This document shows, one piece after another, positions 49,601-61,600 of a stretch of DNA of 64,000 nt. Location of the stretch: the NCBI GenBank assembly GCA_958450365.1, contig CAUEEP010000729.1, positions 1,762,501 through 1,826,500 of the forward strand, written 5' to 3'. The notes below the pieces were generated by a model, which saw nothing but the letters and a program-made list of their open reading frames with translations, searched no databases and was not told the origin of the DNA. The position numbers and the translations under genes are program-made. This DNA comes from Mesorhabditis belari. Lineage: Eukaryota; Nematoda; Chromadorea; Rhabditida; Rhabditidae. The stretch's first letter is position 1, and each line of letters opens with the position of its first letter.

Positions 49601-52600
49601 TCCAATCCGATGGATCTAGCCGGATTGGATGGATTTCTTTTTCGTTTTTCTCAGCTTTCGTTAAACGAATTTGAAAACTTTAAATACCATTCGATAGAAA
49701 AAGAAATTTTCTATCGAATGGTATTAAAATTGTTCAAATTAAATAAAGTTACAAAGATAAAAACTCTATCTAAAAGTTGCTGCCTTATCGAGACATTTCT
49801 GAGATTTTAGTTGATCGAAGGCAAAGCCAAAGCTAAGCTAAAGCCAGCAAAGCCAAGGCAAAACCTTTAGCTTTCAATTGGTTTTGATACCATTCGATTG
49901 GAAAAGAAATTATCTATCGAATGGTGCTAAAAAGTCGAAATTTAGCTTTAATTTAACTTTTTTTCAGTTTTACAATAGTTTTGCTATGATTTAAAAACAA
50001 TAATAGAAAAAAAGATGGTCAGCTATGAAGTTCTAAATTTAAAACAACGCTCACCGTCGACTTCCATCGAGATACGCTCGTTGAATGGTCGGCTTTTGGC
50101 CACCGTCAGCCCAGTACAAGTATCTAAAGGTTTTTCTCTGTACAAGTACTTTAGAAGACTGTACAAGACTGTACTAGACTGTACTGGACTGTACTAGACT
50201 GTACAAGACTGTACAAGACTGTACGAGAGTGTACAAGACTGTACAAGGTTGTACTAGACTGTACAAGACTGTACAAGACTGTACCAGACTGTACAAGACT
50301 GTACAAGACTGTACTGGATTGTACAAGACTGTACGAGACTGTACGAGACTGTACAATACTGTACAAGACTGTACGAGAGTGTACAAGACTGTACAAGGTT
50401 GTACTAGACTGTACAAGACTGTACAAGACTGTACAAGACTGTACGAGACTGTACAAGACTGTACGAGACTGTACAAGGTTGTACTAGACTGTACAAGACT
50501 GTACAAGACTGTACTGGATTGTACAAGACTGTACAAGACTGTACAATACTGTACAAGACTGTACGAGACTGTACAAGACTGTACAAGGTTGTACTAGACT
50601 GTACAAGACTGTACAAGACTGTACAAGACTGTACAAGGTTGTACTAGACTGTACAAGACTGTACAAGACTGTACAAGGTTGTACTAGACTGTACAAGACT
50701 GTACCAGACTGTACTGGACTGTACTAGACTGTACTGGACTGTACTAGACTGTACAAGACTGTACAATACTGTACAATACTGTACAAGACTGTACGAGAGT
50801 GTACAAGACTGTACAAGACTGTACTGGACTGTACTAGACTGTACTAGACTGTACAAGACTGTACAAGACTAGCTAAAATTAGCAAATCACAAAAGCAAAC
50901 CTTCCAATGGGATCGACGGCAATACTCGACGGGGTTTCAGTTTTCGTTGTGAAAATAATCTTCCTATATTGACCGTCAAGTTTTGAAACCTAAAATCAAA
51001 TCTCAATCTTTATCTCAAGCTCATTGAATCTCTTATTTATTTAATTTCAAATTGAAACCTCAATATTTGTTCGATCAGCGTCAACATTGATAAAATATAA
51101 ATTGTAATTGATCCAATCAACGGCAATACTTCTAAAAAAAGAAATTCGAGATATGGAGAAGAAGAGAAAAGTCGGGAAACTCCGATTCTCTGAGAGGAAT
51201 CAGAGAAATCTCTGAGAGGAATCAGAGAAATCTCTGAGAGGAATCAGAGAAATCTCTTTCAGCTATCAGAAGTTTGACGCTAATTTTCTCTATGTTTTTA
51301 TCGGTACGTTCACAAAACAAAATCTATTGGGTTGGGGAGAATGAGTCGGCGCCAAACTTTAAAGGGACTTTTTGCACACATAAAGCCTTCTTTAAACATA
51401 CGTTTGGTTTCATCAAAAGGATCCACTATTTCTCTACAAAATGACTTTTGAGAGATTCCACAAGGCTTTTCTTTCGTCGAGTTTATGAACTTCGAAAGCG
51501 CAGCTGGTTAAAATGGCAAAGAGCCCGACTCATCATTTGAACAGTTTCTTTCACATAAACCTTCTTTGGTGTTTATATAAAAAAGATAGAGCACATTCAA
51601 TTACTTAAGTTGCCAAATTTGCAGGAAGATCCCACCAATGGTTTTTTCTAGATGACACTTTGTAGTTTTTGTGAAAAAATGGCTTTTTCTTGAGCGGAGG
51701 CGCTGTTTGAATTTTCTTTTAAATGTGATTTTGTAGAGAATTAGTTAACCATTCTACTCATATCAAACGCATATTATTTGACAAAGTCGAATTGAAGTTT
51801 TAGACATTTTTTTGATTTTCGGCGCCGACTCATTCTCCCCAACCCAATAGTTACCGTATTTACTCAAATTAGTGGGGTCCTATCTAAAAGTAGGGTCCTC
51901 ACAATAGTGGGGTCGTCTGAGGTTAAAAAAGATATATTTGCGGGGTCCTCTCTAATATTGGTAACGAAAGTGATACATCAATTGTTGATCTCTTGGATTA
52001 GTTCTTTTACTGTTTGTTAATGTTTTGTTACGGTTAAAGCTAAATAAAATATGAAGCCAAACTTGTTTTTTCAAGAATTTCGGAGAAAAATTGATATCTT
52101 TTCAATTTAAAACTTTGGTTTTATGTTCTTTTAAATTTCTCTAATAGTGGGGTCCTCTCTAATAGCGCCTCCGCTCAAGAAAAATGGCTTTTTCTTGAGC
52201 GGAGGCGCTGTTTGAATTTTCTTTTAAATGTGATTTTGTAGAGAATTAGTTAACCATTCTGCTGATATCAAACGCATATTATTTCACGAAAGTCGAATTG
52301 AAGTTTTAGACATTTTTTTCATTTTCGGCGCCGACTCATTCTCCCCAACCCAATAGATTTCTTTAGGCAAATTTATTCTGTAGATTCTGTAGATTCGTAA
52401 TCTGTAGATTCTAATGTAGATTCTAATGAAACCAATCATGAATTGTTTCAGCTTTTACATCTTGAGTTATCGCCGATTTAAGTGGATTAATTCTTCTAGG
52501 TAGGTAGTCTGACTTTGAATTGAAATTTTCTCGATGTTGTTACACTAGCATGTACGAAGTATTGGGTTTTCCAGTTTGTCCAGCGCGTTTTTTACTATTT

Positions 52601-55600
52601 TGTAAATTTCTCAAGATATCGAACAGATGTATATGATCCAAAGGCTTCATCCAAAGGCAACCCTCCATTTTTGGCGGTCACCGCTTTTTCTGTGCAGCCA
52701 ATTCGCCCAAAAGCTCGACAAATTCAAAAGCTTTTTTTATATCAAAATGTAGAGGAGATCTTCAGCTTTCGAATAATACTCATAGATATCTTTTTCTTGA
52801 TCTTGAACTTGATCGATAGCTTGAGAAAATTAAAGAATAGTAAAAAACGCGCATTTGATAACTGGAAAACCAAATATTGGGTTGATGCATAATTATCCGG
52901 ACTTCTTTTATAAATGATTTTATTTAACAAAAAATAACATAAATAGTTAGAAAAATATGTTTAATTGATTATTCTGGAGCATATTCACCGCCTACATCAA
53001 TAACTGATTGCCATTTGCTTGGAAGACGATCGATTCCACGAGCGAAGAATAAACGATCTTTGGAGGCAATCCACGCTTTAACATCGTCTATCAAGTCATC
53101 CAAATCGTTGTAGATCTTATTTGTTTGCCAATTTTTGAGCGATCGATTGACGTGGTAGTCCGTTGGGGCTTCAGTAGGAGAATATGGCGGGTGTGGAAGA
53201 AGATCCCAGCCCTTACTAGCGATGGATTCGACGACATGGCGCTCAACGTGCGGACGTGCGTTATCGTGGTGAAAGACGATGTTGTTCTTTTTGCGCGGTC
53301 TTCGTGCCTGAATTGCAGCATGTAAGCGTTCAAGTTGTGCCAAGTAGACGTCACTATTGATGTTCAATTGCTTCTTGCCATTTTTGTCTGGAATTCGCCA
53401 TTGCTCACGTTCATCATCGTCATTCCACCAATAACAGATGCCGTTAGAGATGATTTCCCAGTGGATGATTCCGCTTCTGTCCCACCATACACACCACATT
53501 GCTTTCTTACAGTGGACATCTTTCGGTATTCCTTTAGGTGAAACACCTGGCGACACGCAGACTTTCTTTCTCTTGAGGTTCTTGAACAACAGCCATGATT
53601 CATCGCCTGTGACGAGATTCTTCAAAAACGGTGCTTCCTCGTTTCGTTGCAACAAATCGGTGAAAATTCGAAGGCGATCTGCTTGGTTCTTCTCGGAGAG
53701 TTCGTGTGGGACCCATCCAGCCAATTTCCATACTTTGCCAAGCTTTTTGAGATGGCGCACGATCGTTGACTGGTCAACATTGAATTCATCTGCCAGCATT
53801 CTGGTTGTCAGGCTTTCGTCTTCTTCAACGGCTTCCAGAAGTGCCTTGTCATCGAATTCTGATGGCCGTCCTCTTCCTGGTTCATCATCAACACTTGTGT
53901 TACCGGACTTGAAACGATCGAACCATTCATAAACTGTTGCACGTCCAATTGTTCCTTGACCAAAAAGTTCTTTGAGATCGCGAAACGACTCTGCGGCAGA
54001 CCATCCCTTTTCGAAGTGGTAGAGCATGATATGGCGAAGATGGATATGATTGTCGACACGCATTTTGTTCACTAAAGAATAACGAATATTTAAAAAAAAG
54101 AAATAGACAAAAAGCTTTCAAAACAAAAAAGATACAAGCACGCAAAAAGAAGTCCGGATAATTATGCATCAACCCAATAATAATCAGAAATATCATTGTG
54201 AAAAATAAAAAACCAAGCTGGGAGTCGAACCCACCTTGATCAGTTCTGTAGACCACGACACTAACCACTAGACCACCGCGACAACGTAATGGACCATCCG
54301 AAATTCACCCAAATAAGACCATCCGAAATTTTATGCTGACTCGTTTTTGCAAAATCGCTGGGGGTCTCTTTATAAGGCTTACGCAGGGACCGTCCGAGAT
54401 GGTTCCGTGGTGTAGTGGATAGTCGTTAGAATACAGGGCGGCTAGTCGAGGGTTCGACACCGCTTACTGCATTCTTTTATTGTTTTTCACTTTGATTCAG
54501 AAGGATTTCACAAAAAATTGCATCAACCAAATAAATTGTGGTTTTAAGCTTTCAGCTTTCAGCAAAATCAAAAAAATCAGCTCTATTTCTAGTCAGCAAA
54601 ACTTTCTATATAATTAAAACGAAAATAATAACGCGAAATAATAACCAAAATTTCTTCGCACCTGATAGAATAAGTCGCCAAATGATCTCGGATTATTGGA
54701 CGCGGTTGCGAGTCGCCCAATGTGTAAGCAGTGATTCCTATAAACCAAAAAAAACAGACATTTAAACATTGATTACAGTACGCAAAAGATACTGTAGCAT
54801 TGGGAAATGATTTAGTTATTGAAATTGATCGAAATCAGCTTCTTTTCAACTTCCCCAACCCTTTCTAGAGAACGTTTTTCATCCTCAAACTTTCTCAACT
54901 CTTCAGCAACGAAAGCTAAGAGATTTTAAACACTATAGAAGCTTTTAGATAAAAAATATACCCTAAAAATCCTTAATGTCATCAAAAGCCGGATAAAAAC
55001 ACAAAAAAACACTATTTTTAAGCTTATCAACCCCTCCCCCGCCACTTTTCCCATTGACAAACTTTGAACTCAAATATCTCAGTGCTGGATTGTTCTATTT
55101 CGATTTTCTTGGAGTCATTAGATGCGCCAAGTCTTTAGCTATCGATTGGTATAGCAAGTATTGGAATTGGACAATCCAGCGCTGAGATATTTGAGCTCGA
55201 AGTTGGACTGCTGATGGCGAAGGGCGGCCACTTTTTATACGCGCCCCGCCACTCGCCTCCTAACTCAAATATCTCAGCGCTGGATTGTCCAATTCCAATA
55301 CTTTTTATACCAATCGATAGCTAAAGACTTGGCGCATCTAATGATATCAAGAATATTGAAATTGGATAACCCAGTCCTGAGATATTTGAGTTCAAAGTTT
55401 GTCAATGGGAAAAGTGGCGGGGCTATCATTTATCTATTAAGTAAATATGGGTACTGTAGCTAGGGAGCCAGTGATGCCAATCAAAATAGCCAGCCATGCC
55501 ATTGGCTGGCATTGGCTGGCTTACAATAATCACTAAAGAATCCAGTGCTAATTTAGTGAGGAATGAAATTCAAATCAATTTCCCTACCTTTATTGATTCC

Positions 55601-58600
55601 ACTGGCCTCAGCGACAAAGAGCGTTTTGCTTTCGAAATCGAAATCAATCGAAGCGATTGCCATTCCACCGATTGGTTCCATCGCGATTCCCTTCGCTCCC
55701 GATTCCTCCATTCTAAAAAGTCGATGCAAACAAGATCGTAAGCTTTCTAGACTCACGGTACGCCGATGATCTTATTCTTTGAGGCAACGACAGCAAACTC
55801 TTCATCGTAAAGCTTGCAATTGGTTGATCCATCAAGACGAAAACCAGAAGCACAAATGCATGCATGCTAAGAAAAGTACGATGATAAAAAGTACTATAAA
55901 AGTACTCCAAAGTACTATCAAAGTACTATAAAGTACTATTATAGTACTTTTATAGTACTTTATAGTACTTTGGAGTACTTTATACTTTTATAGTACTTTA
56001 TAGTACTTTACTATAAAGTACTAGAAAGTACTATAAAAGTACCTTATAGTACCTTATAGTACTTTTATAGTACTCCAAAGTACTATAAAGTACTAGAAAA
56101 TACTATAAAAGTACTAAAAGTACTTAAAATACTAAAAGTACTATAAAAGTACTATAAAGTACTATAAAGTACTCCAAAGTACTATAAAAGTACTATAAAA
56201 GTACTATAAAGTACTATAAAAGTACTAGAAAGTACTATAAAAGTACTAAAAAGTACTATAAAAGTACTAAAAGTACTATAAAGTACTATAAAGTACTATA
56301 AAGTACTCCAAAGTACTATAAAAGTACTATAAAAGTACTAAAAAGTACTATAAAGTACTAGAAAGTACTATAAAAGTACTAAAAAGTACTATAAAGTACT
56401 ATAAAGTACTATAAAGTACTCCAAAGTACTATAAAAGTACTATAAAAGTACTAAAAAGTACTATAAAGTACTAGAAAGTACTATAAAAGTACTAAAAAGT
56501 ACTATAAAAGTACTAAAAAGTACTATAAAGTACTATAAAGTACTATAAAGTACTCCAAAGTACTATAAAAGTACTATAAAAGTACTAAAAAGTACTATAA
56601 AGTACTAGAAAGTACTATAAAAGTACTAAAAAGTACTATAAAGTACTATAAAGTACTATAAAGTACTCCAAAGTACTATAAAAGTACTATAAAAGTACTA
56701 AAAAGTACTATAAAGTACTAGAAAGTACTATAAAAGTACTAAAAAGTACTATAAAGTACTATAAAGTACTATAAAGTACTATAAAGTACTCCAAAGTACT
56801 ATAAAGTACTATAAAGTACTATAAAGTACTATAAAAGTACTATAAAGTACTATAGAGTACTCATTGATAGATTAACTTGTAGATGGATGAAGATCTAGAC
56901 TTTTAGCTGTGTGAAAGCTGTTAGAAAAACTCAGCAACTCTCACCGTCGAGTACTGCTTTGGGATGCAAATATGAGCACAATTTCCGTTACTCGTTCGAC
57001 ATGGATGATTGATCGATGCTGAAATTGGTGATGTCGATGTATGCTTGTAATTGACTTGTAACAAAGTTCTGAGCTCCTCTTAGATCCTATCTACACCTTA
57101 GATCATTCGAAGAGCTCCTCTTAGACCCTATCAACACCCTAGATCATTCGAAGAGCTCCTCTTAGATCCTATCAACACCTAGATCATTCAATGAGCTCCT
57201 TCTAGATCCTTTCAACACCTTCGCTCATTCCATTCACAGGTGTCACTCACCAAACCTTTACATTCTCCTTCTTTTACATTTATGAATCAAAGAATAGAAT
57301 ATGGGTAAAGAACTAGATCTGAATCACATAGCTAATGCTTTTGAAAACACATAGAGACTATAGAGTCTACTTGTAACGAAAATGACTGTCGGTCCCGTTT
57401 TCCCGCGAGTAATTTCTGGTTTTTCGTCCTTTTCTCAGCAAGAACTCTTCGATTTTGACTATATTGACTATCATTCGATGCAGAATGAAATTTCGCGTCG
57501 AATGACACCAAAACTAGCTTAAAATATAGTATCCATGCAAAGTTATTGGCTAAAAACCAAAACCACGCTTACTATGAGTGGGACCTAACCTTTTGCTCCA
57601 TAACTTTGCATAGATATTACAGTTTAAGCTCATTTTGGTATCATTCGACGCGAAATTTTATTCTGCATCAAATGGTAGTCAAAATAGGCGAAATTGAAGG
57701 GTTCTTGCTGAGAAAAGGATGAAAAACTTTAAATTGCCTCATAACTTTGCATAGATATTATAGTTTAAGTCCATTTTGGTGTCATTCGACGCGAAATTTC
57801 ATTCTGCATCGAATGGTAGTCAAAATAGACGTAATCGAAGGGTTCTTACTGAGAAAAAGACGAGAAACCCTAGCTTGCCAGGGAAAAAAGATGTTTTTGC
57901 CAACGACCTATGTTTTTGTTATAAATTTCCGATTAAATGCTTGAAAATAGAGAGCTTTTCGAGTGCTATTGGCTTTAAAAATGTGAAAAGACGCATACAT
58001 GCTCTTGGTTGAATGACTTGAATGTTGACAAGGTTCTCGATTTCCTTCTTGAACACCGAGAATTGCGGGGGTTGACTGTCGCCAGTGATTGTGCCGACTT
58101 CAATCGCATCGAATGCTGAAAAGAAATCCATTTAGAAAGATAGATATAGAAAGATAGGTGTAGAAATATTGATCTAGAAATGAAATTGATCTAAAAATCT
58201 CTTCAAATAGCCAATCTAATCACCAGTGTCCGCATAGAAAAGTCGATCGGAGAAGAAAGCGAGCGCATTCGGCTGTTTCCCCGCGTCATTCAACACATAA
58301 TGACGATCTTGACCCTCGTAAGTCACAGAGGTAATCTGAAAATTGAAAGTTAAAGCTAGATCTAGCTCTCTAGATCTAGCTCTCTAGATCTAGCTCTAGC
58401 TCTAGATCTATCTAGAGAGCTAGATCTAGCTCTCTAGATCTAGCTCTCTAGCTCTAGATCTAGCTCTAGCTCTAGCTCTAGCTCTAGATCTATCTAGCTC
58501 TCTAGATCTAGCTCTCTAGCTCTAGATCTAGCTCTAGCTCTAGCTCTAGCTCTAGCTCTAGATCTATCTAGCTCTCTAGATCTAGCTCTCTAGCTCTAGC

Positions 58601-61600
58601 TCTAGCTCTAGCTCTAGCTCTAGCTCTAGCTCTAGCTCTAGCTCTCTAGCTCTAGCTCTCTAGCTCTAGCTCTCTAGCTCTAGCTCTAGATCTAGATCTA
58701 GCTCTAGATCTAGATCTAGCTCTAGATCTAGATCTAGCTCTCTAGATCTAGCTCTCTAGCTCTAGCTCTAGCTCTAGCTCTAGCTCTAGCTCTAGCTCTC
58801 TAGCTCTAGATCTAGCTCTCTAGCTCTAGCTCTAGCTCTCATTCCTCTAACTCTTGACTCACTCGTCCAGCTCGAGCCTCCGAAAAATAAACTCTCTGAT
58901 TGGTTGTATCCAAAGCAATGTGATCAACTTCGGTTAAATCATTGGAAGCAATGACTAAAGCATTCGTTCCATCCATATTTCCACGAGCTACCTGAACAAG
59001 TTTTTAAGATTATTAGAGAATTGCTAAAGAAATATCTATTCAATTTACTATTCTTATTCTATTCTTATTCTATTCTATTCAATTCTATGAATAAAATAAA
59101 CCCCATAAATCGATTCTACGTCTCTGAAAACCCTAGAGTACATAGGTTAAACATTAAATTAGCTTGGAAATCGTTGATAGAACAAGAGAAATCTTTGTAG
59201 ATCTTTGTAGATCTTTGTAGATCTTTGTGCGTTCTCTGTGCGTTCTCTGTGCGTTCTTTGTGCGTTCTTTTCGCAATTAAACTCACTTTAATCTACTCTA
59301 GAATCAATTTGACTTTAGCTTAAAGCTTTTAAACTTTTAAATGAGCTTTTAACTAGTTTTTAAATGAAAAGAAAAACCCGAATGAATTCAAATTTTGAAA
59401 GAGATTTAAATGAGGAATTAGACAAAAGAAAGAAGACAGTAAAGGGTAAAGTAAAGGCTAAAGTAAAGGCTAAAGTTGTTCTTCTTGTCATTTTCGAGCT
59501 ATTCTCGAAGCTAGGCTGTTCTTTTTGTTCTTCCCCTCATCTCACTTTCGCATCCGACGCTCCTCCACCACGATCCAACCAAAAGAGCACACCACGATCC
59601 GAGTCAACAGCTAAAGCAACCGGGTGAACGACGGCTGTCGGTGATTGATCATTGTTCAGAATGGTCGCTCGGAACTGAAACCATTTTTATTATTCAAGAT
59701 TCCTTTGCGCTGTACGAACAAAGAGTTTCGATTGTGGGACATTTGATACCCTTTTCCCATTGACAAACTTTGAACTCAAATATCTCAGGACTGGGTTATC
59801 CAATTTCAATATTCTTGGTATCATTAGATGCTCCAAGTCTTTAGCTATCGATTGGTAAAAGATCTATTGAAATTGGACAATCCAGCGCTGAGATATTTGA
59901 GCTTAAAGTTTGCCAATAGGAAAGGAGCGGAAAGGGACGCCATTTGCCATTGGCAAACTTTGAGCTCAAATATCTCAGCGCTGGATTGTCCAATTCCAAT
60001 AGTTTTTTTACCAATCGATAGCTAAAGACTTGAAGCATCTAATGACTCCAAGAAAATCGAAATAGAACAATCGAGCACTGAGATATTTGAGTTCAAAGTT
60101 TGTCAATGGAAAAAGGGGTATCGAATGTCCGATAATCAAGAGTTTGGGCTTTGTGGTATGTTTTTAAAAAGCAGGCCTGGTAGCCTGGATCTGAATTTGT
60201 AGGCTAGGGGTAGCTTTGCTGGCTTTGTAGGCTAGGTCTAGTTAGTTTTGTAGGCTAGGTCTAGCCTTGCTGGCTTTATAGGCCAGGCCTAGCCTTGCTG
60301 GCTTTGTAGGCTAGGTCTAGCTTGCTTTGTAGGCTTGGCCTAGCTTGCTTTGTATGCCAGGCCTAGTCTTCCTGGCTTTGTAGGCTAGGCCTTGTTGGTT
60401 TTTGCAGGCTAGGTCGGCTTTGTAGCCTTGCTAGCTTTGCTGGCTTTGCCTAGCCTTGCTTTGTAGGCCAGGTTTAGGCCGGGTCCTATGTACAAAACCC
60501 AAACTCTTCGGCTGAATAATGATTCGATTGTTAGTGAGAAGCTGAAATGAGATTTTCTAGAGTGTTTTGCTTTTTCGCTTTCGCAACTCTTTTGCATACA
60601 AGTAAATCCGAGGTGAAATCCTCGAAAATGTCCAAAAATGGATTGACGTTGTGCCATTTTGAGCCATGATCCTTGAAATTATGCAAAAAAAGATAAATGT
60701 TTGAGAAAAAAGGTAATTTTGAGAAAAAAAGGGTAATTTTGAGACTACGAAAGTACTGTAGTACTGTAGTACTGTAGTACTGTAGTATTGTGGTACTGTA
60801 GTACTGTAGTACTGTAGAAAGTACTGTAGAAAGTATTGTCGAGGAAAAAGAAACATTTCAAACCTTGTTTCCCGTCGTTCGAATGACTTCAATCGTTTGC
60901 GAGAGGCGATTTCCGACAAAAAGATTTCGACCATTCCAATCAAAAGCCATACAAAAGGCATCATCTGGGATCTGACTCGCGAACACTTGAGAGCGGTTAT
61001 TCCCGGAAAGGCTGGCTCTAGAATTGAAATATTCGTTTTTAGTGGTCTCTAGTTGTCCCTAGTTGTCTCTAGTTCTCTCTAGTTGTCTCTAGTTCTCTCT
61101 AGTTGTCCCTAGTTGTCTCTAGTTCTCTCTAGTTCTCTCTAGTTGTCTCTAGTTGTCTAGTCTATCGATCTCTCAAGATTTCTATCCAATCAATCTCTAT
61201 TTCCTTCAAAATAGGATAACTAAGCTTTGAATTGATTTGAATAATTTGTACCTGGTAATGACGGCATCGGTGGAAAGCTGTAAGAGTGAACGAGCGATGC
61301 TCGAATGCTCGAGAACGAAGAGCTAAAGTTTTCGAATGATTACAGTACTCTTGACAGTATAAAGATGAAGTTCATTATTGAATTTCATTGATTTCATTGA
61401 TTTAAAGCCAGACGACTGATTGGGACGTCTGATTGGGACGTCTGATTGGGACGACTGATTGGGACGACTGATTGGGACGTCTGATTGGGACGTCTGATTG
61501 GGACGACTGATTGGGACGACTGATTGGGACGTCTGATTGGGACGTCTGATTGGGACGACTGATTGGGACGACTGATTGGGACGTCTGATTGGGACGTCTG

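Noticed and set aside
50151..50856. Many frames of [10 protein letters not shown] and [10 protein letters not shown] type on both strands
   Set aside because: 10-bp satellite translated in different frames.
53091..53932. Other frames within the mariner
   Set aside because: Shadows of the transposase frame.
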